The notes under the pieces are model-generated. The model was not told the origin of the DNA, made no database searches, and was given only the letters and a program-made list of their open reading frames with translations. Positions 8,441 through 16,757 of a stretch of 48,135 nt of DNA are shown here, piece after piece (the stretch's first letter is position 1; each line of letters opens with the position of its first letter). The position numbers and the translations under genes are program-made. The stretch comes from Streptomyces sp. NRRL S-118 (lineage in GTDB: Bacteria > Actinomycetota > Actinomycetes > Streptomycetales > Streptomycetaceae). Location: assembly GCF_000716335.1 (NCBI RefSeq), contig NZ_KL591006.1:279182-327316 (forward strand), given 5' to 3'.

Positions 8441-8482
8441 GGGTACTCCTGAGGGGTGTGAGGGGTGGACGGGAGGTCCGGA

Positions 8483-9328
8483 TTACTTGTTGGCGCCGAT
8501 CTCGATCGGCACGCCGACGAGGGAGCCGTACTCGGTCCACGAGCCGTCGTAGTTCTTGACGTTCTCCTGGCCGAGCAGCTCGTGCAGGACGAACCAGGTC
8601 AGGGCCGAGCGCTCACCGATGCGGCAGTAGGCGATGGTGTCCTTCGCCAGGTCGACCTGCTCCTGGGCGTAGAGCTCCTTGAGCTCCTCGTCCGACTTGA
8701 AGGTGCCGTCGTCGTTGGCGTTCTTCGACCACGGGATGTTGCGGGCGGTCGGCACGTGGCCGGGACGCTGCGACTGCTCCTGCGGCAGGTGCGCCGGGGC
8801 GAGCAGCTTGCCGCTGAACTCGTCGGGGGAGCGCACGTCGACCAGGTTCAGGGTGCCGATGGCGGCCACGACGTCGTCGCGGAAGGCGCGGATCGAGGTG
8901 TCCTGGGCCTTGGCCTTGTACTCGGTGGCCGGGCGGTTCGGGACCTCGGAGCCGTCGACCAGGTCGCGGGAGTCGAGCTCCCACTTCTTGCGGCCGCCGT
9001 CGAGGAGCTTGACGCTCTCGTGGCCGTACAGCTTGAAGTACCAGTAGGCGTACGAGGCGAACCAGTTGTTGTTGCCGCCGTAGAGGACGACGGTGTCGTC
9101 GTTGGCGATGCCCTTCGCGGAGAGGAGCTTCTCGAAGCCCTCCTGGTCGACGAAGTCGCGGCGGACCGGGTCCTGGAGGTCCTGCTTCCAGTCGATCCGG
9201 ACGGCGTTCCTGATGTGGTTCTTGTCGTACGCGGACGTGTCCTCGTCGACCTCCACGATCACGACCTTCGGGTCGTCGAGGTGGGCCTCGACCCAGTCGG
9301 CGTCTACCAGGACGTCGCTGCGGCTCAT
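8483..9328 (-). CDS. cysA: Thiosulfate sulfurtransferase (rhodanese, CysA/SseA type)
   Basis: A 281-residue tandem-rhodanese enzyme that transfers sulfane sulfur from thiosulfate to a thiophilic acceptor such as cyanide or a protein thiol. The N-terminal rhodanese domain is inactive and the C-terminal one has the active-site loop C235-RIGERS with the catalytic cysteine. Despite its old symbol it is not the sulfate ABC ATPase. ATG 9328 has GGAGGAG about 6 bases upstream. Upstream in the same transcript lie a cysteine-containing leader peptide (9496-9576) and two hairpins, so expression is probably attenuated by cysteine supply. sseC follows. Confidence 0.93.
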   Translation of the reverse strand: MSRSDVLVDADWVEAHLDDPKVVIVEVDEDTSAYDKNHIRNAVRIDWKQDLQDPVRRDFVDQEGFEKLLSAKGIANDDTVVLYGGNNNWFASYAYWYFKLYGHESVKLLDGGRKKWELDSRDLVDGSEVPNRPATEYKAKAQDTSIRAFRDDVVAAIGTLNLVDVRSPDEFSGKLLAPAHLPQEQSQRPGHVPTARNIPWSKNANDDGTFKSDEELKELYAQEQVDLAKDTIAYCRIGERSALTWFVLHELLGQENVKNYDGSWTEYGSLVGVPIEIGANK

Positions 9329-9445
9329 GCTGTTTCTCCTCCGGGGCAGTGTGCGGCGGGGTGTGACGGGGTGGTGCCGGGTCGCTCGTCGCGTACGGGG
9401 GTACGGCGCTGCGAGCGCGTGTGTGGCTGCGTCGGCACGAGGGGT

Positions 9446-9495
9446 GGGCCCGAGGTCTCGAAAGGGCCCGGGGAACGCGGGAGGCGGGCTCCCGC
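9446..9495 (-). promoter_or_regulatory. Two hairpins between leader peptide and cysA (candidate attenuator)
   Basis: Immediately after the leader-peptide stop codon a 7-bp stem (9489-9495 with 9477-9483, 5-base loop) forms. A second inverted repeat, GGGCCC at 9464-9469 and 9446-9451, follows. Their position between a Cys-containing uORF and a sulfur gene fits attenuation or translational control. Whether they are mutually exclusive cannot be decided by eye. Confidence 0.5.
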
Positions 9496-9576
9496 TCAGA
9501 TGGAGCGACAGAGCATGGCGGCGACGCGGCACAGGTCTACTGCCCGCCGCTTCGTGAGGTCCGCGTGTCGCTTCAT
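9496..9576 (-). CDS. Cysteine-containing leader peptide (uORF) of cysA
   Basis: A 26-codon ORF on the minus strand: it begins MKRHADLTKRRAVDLCRVAA and ends MLCRSI. The form, with basic start, DLT..R..VDLCRVA..LCR and two cysteines near the end, is that of actinobacterial leader peptides found upstream of sulfur-assimilation genes. In mycobacteria, Cys-rich uORFs mediate cysteine-responsive attenuation. ATG 9576 sits 7 bases after a TACGAT -10 box, so the leader itself is probably translated from a leaderless mRNA. The distance to the cysA start is 167 bases and includes two hairpins. Function as a sensor is inference. Confidence 0.8.
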   Translation of the reverse strand: MKRHADLTKRRAVDLCRVAAMLCRSI

Positions 9577-9583
9577 GACGCCG

Positions 9584-9636
9584 ATCGTAGGGACGGACCG
9601 GCGGCCGTGTCACCGGTGTGTCATATTTTGAGACAC
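9584..9636 (-). promoter_or_regulatory. Promoter and inverted repeat upstream of cysA leader
   Basis: Minus-strand -35 GTGACA (9608-9613) and -10 TACGAT (9584-9589) are separated by 18 bases and followed 7 bases later by the leader ATG. Just upstream is an AT-rich inverted repeat GTGTC (9618-9622) with GACAC (9632-9636), the centre being ATATTTTGA. In this GC-rich setting it stands out as a likely regulator-binding site. Confidence 0.6.
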
Positions 9637-9772
9637 GATCGTCCGGCATGTGGGACCGGTGATCGATCCGGGCGCCTGCCGCCCGGGCCGGGCCGGGCGC
9701 ATCGCCGCAGGTGGCTTACGGAGCGGACGCCGCCGTCTCACCATGTGGTGCGCCGTCCGATTCCGCCCGGAA

Positions 9773-10468
9773 TCAGCCCGCCACGACGACGTTCGTGCCG
9801 GTCAGCGTGATGACGAGGCCCTCGGCCGTCGCCTCCGCCTTCTGCAGCTTCAGGCCGGCCGGCAGACCGCCGATCTTCCGGTCGAAATCGGTACGCGCCC
9901 GGACGCGCTCCTCCACGCCCGGGATGTCCTCGCCCGGCACCGCGTCGGCGCGGACGCGGAGGGTGTCGCCGTCGACGATGCTCACCGTGGACAGCACGCT
10001 GCGCGTGATGCTGCCGAACACCGGGACCTGGATGGAGCCGGTCACCTTGACCTTGCCCTTGCCGCCGTGGCCGACGGTGACGTCCTCGCCGGACGCCGTG
10101 CCGAGGTCGGCGTACGAGATACGGGCGGTGCCGGTGGCGGTGGCGGCGGTGGCCTTGGAGAAGTTGTCCTCCAGCCGCACGTCGTGGAGGTCGGCGGTCA
10201 GCTCGGCGATGCGTACCTTCCTGTCGCCGGCCGTCGCCTCGATCCCGGTGAGGGTGACGCCGACCTCGTCGAGCTCCTTGCCCATGACCTGGGTGAGGAA
10301 GGGGAAGCCCTGGATGGAGACGTCCGTGGAGCCGGACGGCGCGCCCTGGCGGGCCCGGATCCGGTCGGCCGCCTCGGACTCGGCGTAGTTCACCGCCAGC
10401 CGGTCCGCGATGGCGAAGAGGCCGCCCAGGATGACGGCGGTGATCAGCAGTATTCGCAGTGCACGCAT
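9773..10468 (-). CDS. LmeA-like DUF2993 phospholipid-binding protein
   Basis: A 231-residue DUF2993 protein: an N-terminal membrane helix (RALRILLITAVILGGLFAIA) then an extracytoplasmic lipid-binding fold. The mycobacterial homologue LmeA (Rv0817c) binds phospholipids and affects mannan elongation of lipomannan; in Streptomyces the role is unknown. Synteny with Rv0817c next to cysA/sseC supports the family call. I prefer ATG 10468 over the GTG at 10486, because GGGGAA precedes it at about 9 bases. It follows the multi-pass membrane protein gene on the same strand with an 84-base gap. Confidence 0.82.
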   Translation of the reverse strand: MRALRILLITAVILGGLFAIADRLAVNYAESEAADRIRARQGAPSGSTDVSIQGFPFLTQVMGKELDEVGVTLTGIEATAGDRKVRIAELTADLHDVRLEDNFSKATAATATGTARISYADLGTASGEDVTVGHGGKGKVKVTGSIQVPVFGSITRSVLSTVSIVDGDTLRVRADAVPGEDIPGVEERVRARTDFDRKIGGLPAGLKLQKAEATAEGLVITLTGTNVVVAG

Positions 10469-10552
10469 GACTCGGTGTTCCCCCACCCTGTTCGCGCCCG
10501 GACCCCCGTCACGCCATGATCGACGTGCGGGGCTGTTCCTTTGGTTCCCCGG

Positions 10553-11683
10553 TCAGACCAGGGCACGCCCCAGGAGGTACACCGCGGGCGCGGCCAGGGC
10601 GAGCGGCAGCGCCACACCGGCCGTCATGTGGACGAAGCGCGACGGGTAGTCGTAGCTCGCCGCCCGGTGCCCGGCGAGGGCGCACACCCCGGCGCCGAGT
10701 CCCAGCAGCGCGCCCGGGGCCCCGATGCCGGTCATCCCGCCGGCCGCGACCCCGGCGCCCGCCGCGGCGAGCAGGGCGACGACCAGGGACGCGGCGCCCG
10801 GCAGGGGCAGCGCGCGGGCGAGGACGGCGGCCGCGACCGCGAGCGCCCCGACGATCACGGCGTCCGGCGCGGCCGCCAGGTGTCCGGTCGCGACGATCGC
10901 CAGCGCCGCCGACGCGACGGTGGCCATCAGGCCGTACATGCGCTCCTCGGCGCCCGCGTGGCTGCGCAGCTGGAGGACGACGACGAGCAGGACCCACACG
11001 CCGAGGGTGCCGAGGATCGCGGCCGGCGCGTGCTCCCGGCCGGCGGCGAGCAGCGCGACGTCCGCGGTGAGGCCGCCCGCGAAGGCGAGCGCGATGCCCT
11101 GGCGGGCCGGCCACATGCCGTTGAGCCGGAACCAGCCGGCGGCGGTGACGGCCTGGAGCAGGACCAGCGGGACCAGCAGCCCGTACGTGCCGACGGCGGC
11201 GCCCCCCGCCATCAGCACGCCCAGCAGCGCGGTCAGCGCGGCGGACTGCATGCCGGGTTCGATGATCGGCGAGCGCCCTTCGGCGCGGGCGCGCTGGGCG
11301 TCGGTGATCCGGGCGTTCCCGGCGGTGACCGGCGCGCTGTACGCCGGCTCGCCGGCCGCCGCCGGGGCGGGCTCGGGCGGTACCGCCCGCAGGGTCGTGG
11401 TGGGAGGGTCGTACGGGACCTCGGGCGGCAGCGGGTACGCCCCCTGCCCGGGCGCGGCGCCCTGGACCGGCAGATAGGCGGTCGCGGCCGCGTCCGGCTG
11501 CTGCGGGGCGGGCGGCGCCTGCGGCCCGGGCCGGACGGCCGGCTGGTAGGAGGTGTCCCAGGTCTGGCCCTCCCACGTCTGCGCGACGCCGGGGTCCTGG
11601 TACCCGTAGGCGGGGTCTGCGTAGGCGGCTTCCCCGTACGCGGGGTCCCCGTACGGCGGGTACTGCTGATCGCTGCTGCTCAT
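10553..11683 (-). CDS. Multi-pass membrane protein with Pro/Tyr-rich cytoplasmic N-terminus
   Basis: A 376-residue protein. The first ~140 residues are low-complexity (YPPYGDPAYGEAAYADPAYG repeats, then PQ/PA-rich), and are followed by about nine or ten short hydrophobic helices up to the C-terminus. I do not recognise an enzymatic family; it is a conserved Streptomyces membrane protein. ATG 11683 starts 10 bases after the stop of the MoaD-like gene, so the two form an operon. The Tyr-Gly-Asp-Pro repeats may be disordered or a binding platform. Confidence 0.75.
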   Translation of the reverse strand: MSSSDQQYPPYGDPAYGEAAYADPAYGYQDPGVAQTWEGQTWDTSYQPAVRPGPQAPPAPQQPDAAATAYLPVQGAAPGQGAYPLPPEVPYDPPTTTLRAVPPEPAPAAAGEPAYSAPVTAGNARITDAQRARAEGRSPIIEPGMQSAALTALLGVLMAGGAAVGTYGLLVPLVLLQAVTAAGWFRLNGMWPARQGIALAFAGGLTADVALLAAGREHAPAAILGTLGVWVLLVVVLQLRSHAGAEERMYGLMATVASAALAIVATGHLAAAPDAVIVGALAVAAAVLARALPLPGAASLVVALLAAAGAGVAAGGMTGIGAPGALLGLGAGVCALAGHRAASYDYPSRFVHMTAGVALPLALAAPAVYLLGRALV

Positions 11684-11693
11684 GCTGTGCGGT

Positions 11694-11948
11694 TCACCCT
11701 CCTGCGAACGGCGGGAGCACCTCGACCGTGCCGCCCTCGGCCAGCCGTACGGTCTCATGCCCGCGCGTCCCCACGGGGTCGCCGTCGACCAGGTACGAGC
11801 ACCGCTGCAGCACGCGGACGAGCTCACCGGGATGCCGCTCGCGCACGGCCTCCAGCGCCTCGGCCAGGGTCTCCGCGGCGTACGGCTCCTCGGCGGTCCC
11901 GGCGGCGGCCTTGGCCGCGGCCCAGTAGCGGATGGTCCCCGCTGCCAT
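11694..11948 (-). CDS. MoaD/ThiS-family sulfur carrier protein
   Basis: An 84-residue ubiquitin-like protein starting MAAGTIRYWAAAKAAAGTAE and ending PPFAGG. The C-terminal Gly-Gly is the site that is adenylated and thiocarboxylated in MoaD, ThiS and CysO-type carriers. AAGGAG lies 8 bases before ATG 11948. No MoeB/ThiF-type activating enzyme is in the window, so the E1 partner must be elsewhere. It lies between a hydrolase and a membrane protein in a minus-strand operon, 2.3 kb from cysA. Molybdopterin, thiamine or cysteine synthesis are all possible. Confidence 0.88.
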   Translation of the reverse strand: MAAGTIRYWAAAKAAAGTAEEPYAAETLAEALEAVRERHPGELVRVLQRCSYLVDGDPVGTRGHETVRLAEGGTVEVLPPFAGG

Positions 11949-11983
11949 AGCGGCACTCCTTTCGTCGGCCTCGTCGGCATCCA

Positions 11984-12826
11984 TCATGGGCCATCGCGCC
12001 GGGAACCCGTCCGCAGCCAGTCGCCGATGCGGGCGAGCAGGTCGTCGTCCGCGGCGTTCTCCGCGTGCCCCATGCCCCGCTCCAGCCACAGCTCCGACGG
12101 CCCGGCCGCGGCCAGCATCCGCGGGTGGTCCACCGGGAAGTACGGGTCGCGGTCGCCGTGCACGATCAGCAGCGGCACCGGGGCGATCAGCGGCACCGCC
12201 TCGACCGGCGACATCGGCACCGGGTCCCAGGCGCGGCCGTGGATGCGGGTGCGCAGCCCGTAGCGGCCGACCAGGCGCCCGGCGGGCCGGGTGACCACCC
12301 AGTGCAGCCGGCGCATCGGGGCCGTCCCCCGGTAGTACCAGCGCGCGGGCGCGCTCACGGCGGCCACCGCGTCCGCGCGGGTGCGCGCGCCGTCCTTGTG
12401 GAGGGCCGCGTGCCGCAACACCACCGAGCCGCCCATGGAGAAGCCGACCGTCGCCACGCGTGCGTACCCCAGCTCGCGCGCCCACGCCACGGCCGCCGCC
12501 AGGTCGAGCACCTCGCGGTCACCGACCGTGGAACGCCCGCCGGAGCCGCCGTGCCCGCGGAAGGAGAAGGTCACGACGCCCGCGTACCGCCGGAAGGCCC
12601 GCGCCGCGCGCCGGACGGCCGGTCTGTCCACCGATCCCGTGAAGCCGTGCGCGACAACGATGGCCGTGTCCGCGACACTGTCGGTATGCACTGGATGCGG
12701 CATGTGCGGCTCGTGGACCGCTTCGATGCGTACCCCGTCGGAGGCACGCAGGGTTGCATGCAGAAGGCCGTGCGTGATCGAGGAGACATCCGCAATGTGA
12801 AATGCGCCCTCCGGCTCGGAGCTCAT
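11984..12826 (-). CDS. Alpha/beta hydrolase
   Basis: A 280-residue serine hydrolase. The nucleophile elbow is GFSMGGS, the Asp is in VHGDRDPYF and the catalytic His is in GMGHAEN, so the triad is complete; the oxyanion region HGFTGS is near residue 65. Substrate unknown (esterase/lysophospholipase-like). ATG 12826 was chosen because the upstream in-frame starts lack conserved sequence, and a -10-like CACAAT (12834-12839, minus strand) is exactly 7 bases upstream. It is probably the first gene of an operon with the MoaD-like carrier (35-base gap). Confidence 0.88.
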   Translation of the reverse strand: MSSEPEGAFHIADVSSITHGLLHATLRASDGVRIEAVHEPHMPHPVHTDSVADTAIVVAHGFTGSVDRPAVRRAARAFRRYAGVVTFSFRGHGGSGGRSTVGDREVLDLAAAVAWARELGYARVATVGFSMGGSVVLRHAALHKDGARTRADAVAAVSAPARWYYRGTAPMRRLHWVVTRPAGRLVGRYGLRTRIHGRAWDPVPMSPVEAVPLIAPVPLLIVHGDRDPYFPVDHPRMLAAAGPSELWLERGMGHAENAADDDLLARIGDWLRTGSRRDGP

Positions 12827-12891
12827 GTGGGCTATTGTGCTGGGCAGAGGATCCGGGCAGAGCAGCCCCCGGGTCCTTTTGTGTTTTCCCG

Positions 12892-12913
12892 CCGTTGTTA
12901 CAGGCAGGTGAAC
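12892..12913 (-). promoter_or_regulatory. Candidate PHO half-box in the glnR upstream region
   Basis: On the minus strand the 11-mer GTTCACCTGCC (12903-12913) matches the PhoP direct-repeat unit well. It is followed in register by a poorer unit, TGTAACAACGG (12892-12902). It lies about 160 bases upstream of glnR. PhoP control of glnR is described in S. coelicolor; this site is inferred. Confidence 0.5.
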
Positions 12914-13071
12914 AAAGGCTCTCAGGGCGCGGGAGCCGGCCGTACGACCGGTACGGACCGTAGGAAGCAGTGCCGCAACGTCCTCGCAGGCAGGGACCGA
13001 GGAGGAACCGACGTTATGGGCGAGCGAACCGTGCACGACCGTGGGACGACGACCCGGGCAGGTGGGGTGCG

Positions 13072-13863
13072 ATGAGCTCTCTGCTGCTCCTGACCAATGC
13101 CCTCCAGCCGTCCACGGAGGTGCTCCCCGCCCTCGGACTGCTGCTGCACAACGTGCGGGTGGCCCCCGCCGAAGGCCCCGCGCTCGTCGACACCCCCGGT
13201 GCCGACGTGATCCTGGTGGACGGCCGCCGCGACCTGCCGCAGGTGCGGTCGCTGTGCCAGCTGCTGCGCTCCACCGGCCCCGGCTGCCCGCTGCTGCTGG
13301 TCGTCACGGAGGGCGGCCTGGCCGCCGTCACCGCCGACTGGGGCATCGACGACGTCCTGCTCGACACGGCCGGCCCGGCCGAGGTCGAGGCGCGGCTGCG
13401 CCTGGCGATGGGCCGCCAGCAGATCACCGCCGACGACTCCCCCATGGAGATCCGCAACGGCGACCTGTCGGTCGACGAGGCGACGTACAGCGCCAAGCTG
13501 AAGGGGCGGGTCCTCGACCTGACCTTCAAGGAGTTCGAACTGCTGAAGTACCTGGCCCAGCACCCGGGCCGGGTCTTCACCCGCGCCCAGCTCCTCCAGG
13601 AGGTGTGGGGGTACGACTACTTCGGCGGTACGCGGACGGTCGACGTGCACGTACGGCGGCTGCGCGCCAAGCTCGGCCCCGAGCACGAGTCCCTCATCGG
13701 CACCGTGCGCAACGTCGGCTACCGCTTCGTGACGCCGGAGAAGGTCGAGCGCGCCGCGGAGGAGGCCCGCACGACGGAGGCGAAGGCGACGGCCGGCGCC
13801 GTCACCCGTTCGCAGGACACCGAAGAGGCCGAGGAAGCCGCCGTACGACCTGCCCAGAGGTAG
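13072..13863 (+). CDS. glnR: GlnR, global nitrogen regulator (orphan OmpR-type)
   Basis: A 263-residue OmpR-type regulator that in actinomycetes activates or represses glnA, amtB, nir and other nitrogen genes. The receiver domain (1-115) has the conserved D50 in ADVILVD but lacks the acidic pair normally near residue 10, so it is an atypical, probably phosphorylation-independent receiver. The winged helix (about 125-225) includes [20 protein letters not shown] and [13 protein letters not shown]. The last 35 residues are charged and probably disordered. No kinase gene is adjacent. ATG 13072 follows GGTGGGG; the 245-base upstream gap contains a candidate PhoP site. Confidence 0.93.
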   Translation: MSSLLLLTNALQPSTEVLPALGLLLHNVRVAPAEGPALVDTPGADVILVDGRRDLPQVRSLCQLLRSTGPGCPLLLVVTEGGLAAVTADWGIDDVLLDTAGPAEVEARLRLAMGRQQITADDSPMEIRNGDLSVDEATYSAKLKGRVLDLTFKEFELLKYLAQHPGRVFTRAQLLQEVWGYDYFGGTRTVDVHVRRLRAKLGPEHESLIGTVRNVGYRFVTPEKVERAAEEARTTEAKATAGAVTRSQDTEEAEEAAVRPAQR

Positions 13864-13887
13864 GTCACCCCGCGTAGACTGCCGCGC

Positions 13888-14916
13888 GTGGCCAAGGTGA
13901 CGCGGGACGACGTGGCACGACTTGCGGGTACTTCGACCGCGGTCGTGAGCTACGTCATCAACAACGGACCCCGGCCGGTCGCCCCGGCCACGCGCGAGCG
14001 GGTACTCGCAGCGATCAAGGAGCTGGGCTACCGGCCCGACCGGGTGGCGCAGGCGATGGCCTCGCGCCGCACGGACCTCATAGGCATGATCGTCCCCGAC
14101 GCCCGGCAGCCGTTCTTCGCCGAGATGGCGCACGCGGTCGAACGGGCCGCCGCCGACCGCGGGAAGATGGTCCTGGTCGGCAACTCCGACTACCGCGACG
14201 AGCGCGAGATCCACTACCTGCGGGCCTTCCTCGGCATGCGGGTCGCCGGACTCATCCTGGTCAGCCAGGGCATGAGCGCCCGCGCCGCCCAGGAGATCGA
14301 GGCGTGGGACGCGCGCGTGGTACTGCTCCACGAGCGGCCCGAGGCCCTCGACGACGTCGCGGTCGTCACGGACGACATCGGCGGCGCGCAGCTCGCCACC
14401 CGCCACCTCCTGGAGCACGGCCACGCGTACGTCGCCTGCCTCGGTGGCGTGGAAAGCACCCCTGCGGTCGGCGACCCGGTGGCCGACCACGAGGAGGGCT
14501 GGCGCCGGGCGATGCTGGAGTCCGGCCGCTCGGTGGAGGGCCGGCTGTTCCAGGCCCCGTACAACCGCTACGACGCCTACCAGGTCGCGCTGAAGATCCT
14601 CTCCGGCCCGGACCGGCCGCCGGCGATCTTCTGCTCCACGGACGACCAGGCGATCGGCGTGCTGCGCGCCGCGCGCGAGCTGCGCCTGGACGTACCCGGC
14701 GACCTGGCGGTGGCCGGCTTCGACGACGTGAAGGAAGCCGCGCTGACGGACCCGCCGCTCACGACGGTCTCCTCCGACCGCCCGGCGATGGCCCGCGCGG
14801 CGGTGGACCTGGTCCTGGACGACGGTCTGCGGGTCGCGGGGTCGCGCCGGGAGCGGGTCAAGCAGTTCCCCTCGGCGCTGATCGTCCGCCGCTCCTGCGG
14901 CTGCGACGGCCAGTAG
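13888..14916 (+). CDS. LacI-family transcriptional regulator
   Basis: A 342-residue repressor: N-terminal HTH ([23 protein letters not shown]) with the LacI hinge [14 protein letters not shown], then a periplasmic-binding-protein-like effector domain (residues 62-342). It ends with a Cys-x-Cys tail (RRSCGCDGQ). The ligand is unknown; no sugar transporter gene is adjacent. GTG 13888 is 24 bases after glnR; TAGACT (13875-13880) lies 7 bases upstream of it, so it probably has its own promoter and a leaderless mRNA. Confidence 0.9.
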   Translation: MAKVTRDDVARLAGTSTAVVSYVINNGPRPVAPATRERVLAAIKELGYRPDRVAQAMASRRTDLIGMIVPDARQPFFAEMAHAVERAAADRGKMVLVGNSDYRDEREIHYLRAFLGMRVAGLILVSQGMSARAAQEIEAWDARVVLLHERPEALDDVAVVTDDIGGAQLATRHLLEHGHAYVACLGGVESTPAVGDPVADHEEGWRRAMLESGRSVEGRLFQAPYNRYDAYQVALKILSGPDRPPAIFCSTDDQAIGVLRAARELRLDVPGDLAVAGFDDVKEAALTDPPLTTVSSDRPAMARAAVDLVLDDGLRVAGSRRERVKQFPSALIVRRSCGCDGQ

Positions 14917-14929
14917 CCCCAGCCGGCGG

Positions 14930-14953
14930 TCCCTGGAGGAGAGCTCCCAGGGA
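14930..14953 (+). terminator. Hairpin after the LacI gene
   Basis: TCCCTGG (14930-14936) pairs with CCAGGGA (14947-14953) with a 10-base loop, 13 bases after the stop codon. It is followed by CCCCTTT, which may act as a weak tract. Confidence 0.6.
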
Positions 14954-14976
14954 GACCCCTTTATACGGGGCATACA

Positions 14977-15020
14977 GGACTCTGTCCGGACTCTCAGGGC
15001 GTCCTCAGCCTCTTCTCATG
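14977..15020 (+). promoter_or_regulatory. Four 11-bp-period direct repeats upstream of the HtrA-like gene
   Basis: Units begin at 14977, 14988, 14999 and 15010. Their shared core is CTCA(G/T) at 14993, 15004 and 15015, and GGACTCT is repeated at 14977 and 14988. The 11-base phasing is what OmpR-family regulators recognise. The response regulator encoded just downstream (16035-16757) is the obvious candidate. Confidence 0.6.
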
Positions 15021-15042
15021 TACGGCCCGCACAGTCGTCCCC

Positions 15043-16014
15043 ATGACGGACCACCAGGGTGAACAGCAGCAGCCGCACACGTATCCCGCGTATCCGCCGC
15101 CCCCGGCGTACGCGCCGCCCGTGCCCGCCCCCGGTCACCGGCGCGCCAGGCGTCCCGTCGCGCTGATCGCCGCCGTCGCGATCGCCGCGGCCGCCATCGG
15201 CGGTGGCGCCTCGGTCCTGGTCCAGCGGCTGACCGGGGCGGACGGCGGCGCGGCCGGCGGCAGCACCCCGGTGAACGGCACGAGCGTGTCCCGGAGCAGC
15301 ACGGGCACCGTCGCCGGGGTCGCCCAGGCCGCGGCCCCCAGCATCGTGGAGATCCGGGCGGCGTCCGCCTCCGGGCGGTCCACCGGTTCCGGAGTGATCA
15401 TCACCGCCGACGGCGAGATCATCACCAACCACCACGTGATCGCCGGCGCCTCGGAGATCACGGTCCGGCTGAGCGACGGCAAGGTGCGCACCGCGAAGGT
15501 CGTGGGCACCGACCCCGGCAAGGACCTGGCCCTGATCAAGCTGGAGGGCGCCTCCGGCCTGAAGGCCGCCGCCCTCGGCGACTCCTCCGGGGTCCGCGTC
15601 GGCGACCAGGTGGTGGCCATCGGCTCCCCCGAGGGCCTGACCGGCACCGTCACCAGCGGTATCGTCTCCGCGCTCGACCGGGACGTGACCGTCGCGAAGG
15701 ACGAGGGCGGGCAGCAGCCGCGGGACCCGCGGCAGGGCTGGCCGTTCGAGTTCGGCGGGCAGCGGTTCAACGGCGACACCGGCGAGTCGAAGACCACGTA
15801 CAAGGCCATCCAGACCGACGCCTCGCTCAACCCCGGCAACTCCGGCGGTGCGCTGATCGGCATGGACGGCCGGATCATCGGGATCAACTCCGCCATGTAC
15901 GCGCCGAGCGCTGCCACCGGCTCCACCGCCGGCAGCGTCGGGCTGGGCTTCGCCATCCCGATCGACACCGTCAAGGCGGACCTGGACGAGCTCCGCGCCG
16001 GCTCCGCCGGCTGA
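15043..16014 (+). CDS. Membrane-anchored trypsin-like serine protease (HtrA/PepD type, no PDZ)
   Basis: A 323-residue protease: Pro/Tyr-rich cytoplasmic N-terminus (1-35), one transmembrane helix (about 41-60), then a chymotrypsin-like domain. The triad is H131 (TNHHV), D161 (GKDLALIK) and S267 (NPGNSGGAL). The sequence ends about 55 residues after the serine, so the PDZ domain usual in HtrA/DegP is absent. Probably handles misfolded extracytoplasmic proteins or cleaves a regulator. It is 20 bases upstream of a two-component gene pair, an arrangement like mycobacterial mprAB-pepD. ATG 15043 is a likely leaderless or weak-site start. Confidence 0.88.
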   Translation: MTDHQGEQQQPHTYPAYPPPPAYAPPVPAPGHRRARRPVALIAAVAIAAAAIGGGASVLVQRLTGADGGAAGGSTPVNGTSVSRSSTGTVAGVAQAAAPSIVEIRAASASGRSTGSGVIITADGEIITNHHVIAGASEITVRLSDGKVRTAKVVGTDPGKDLALIKLEGASGLKAAALGDSSGVRVGDQVVAIGSPEGLTGTVTSGIVSALDRDVTVAKDEGGQQPRDPRQGWPFEFGGQRFNGDTGESKTTYKAIQTDASLNPGNSGGALIGMDGRIIGINSAMYAPSAATGSTAGSVGLGFAIPIDTVKADLDELRAGSAG

Positions 16015-16034
16015 CCGCGTGCAAGGCTGGCCCC

Positions 16035-16757
16035 ATGAATCCCACCGGTGACGCCGACCGCATCCTCGTCGTGGACGACGAGCCCGCCGTCCGCGAGGCC
16101 CTGCAGCGCAGCCTCGCCTTCGAGGGGTACGGCACCGAGGTCGCCGTCGACGGCGTCGACGCCCTCGCCAAGCTCGACGCGTACGCGCCCGACCTCGTCG
16201 TCCTCGACATCCAGATGCCCCGCATGGACGGTCTGACCGCCGCGCGCCGCATCCGCGCCGCCGGCTCCACCGTCCCGGTCCTGATGCTCACCGCCCGCGA
16301 CACCGTCGGCGACCGCGTGACGGGCCTGGACGCCGGCGCGGACGACTACCTGGTGAAGCCGTTCGAGCTGGACGAGCTGTTCGCCCGCATCCGGGCGCTG
16401 CTGCGGCGCAGCTCGTACGCCAGGACCGCGGGCGAGCAGCCGGAGGCCGAGAGCCTGAGCTTCGCGGACCTGCGGATGGACCTGGCGACGCGCGAAGTGA
16501 CGCGGGGCGGGCGGCGCGTGGAGCTGACCCGCACCGAGTTCACGCTCCTGGAGATGTTCCTGTCGCACCCCCGGCAGGTCCTGACCCGGGAGCAGATCCT
16601 CAAGTCGGTGTGGGGTTTCGACTTCGAGCCCAGCTCCAACTCCCTGGACGTGTACGTGATGTACCTGCGGCGCAAGACGGAGGCGGCGGGCGAGCCGCGG
16701 CTGGTCCACACCGTGCGGGGCGTCGGCTACGTGCTGCGCACCGGGGGCAGCGAGTGA
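16035..16757 (+). CDS. OmpR-family response regulator (MprA-like)
   Basis: A 240-residue response regulator: receiver with D14-D15 acid pair, phosphoacceptor D58 ([12 protein letters not shown]) and K110 (DYLVKPF), then a winged helix (about 140-238) containing [20 protein letters not shown]. It pairs with the histidine kinase gene, which starts in its last codon (GTGA overlap). Together with the HtrA-like protease upstream, it suggests an envelope-stress circuit. Likely target: the 11-bp direct repeats at 14977-15020. Confidence 0.93.
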   Translation: MNPTGDADRILVVDDEPAVREALQRSLAFEGYGTEVAVDGVDALAKLDAYAPDLVVLDIQMPRMDGLTAARRIRAAGSTVPVLMLTARDTVGDRVTGLDAGADDYLVKPFELDELFARIRALLRRSSYARTAGEQPEAESLSFADLRMDLATREVTRGGRRVELTRTEFTLLEMFLSHPRQVLTREQILKSVWGFDFEPSSNSLDVYVMYLRRKTEAAGEPRLVHTVRGVGYVLRTGGSE

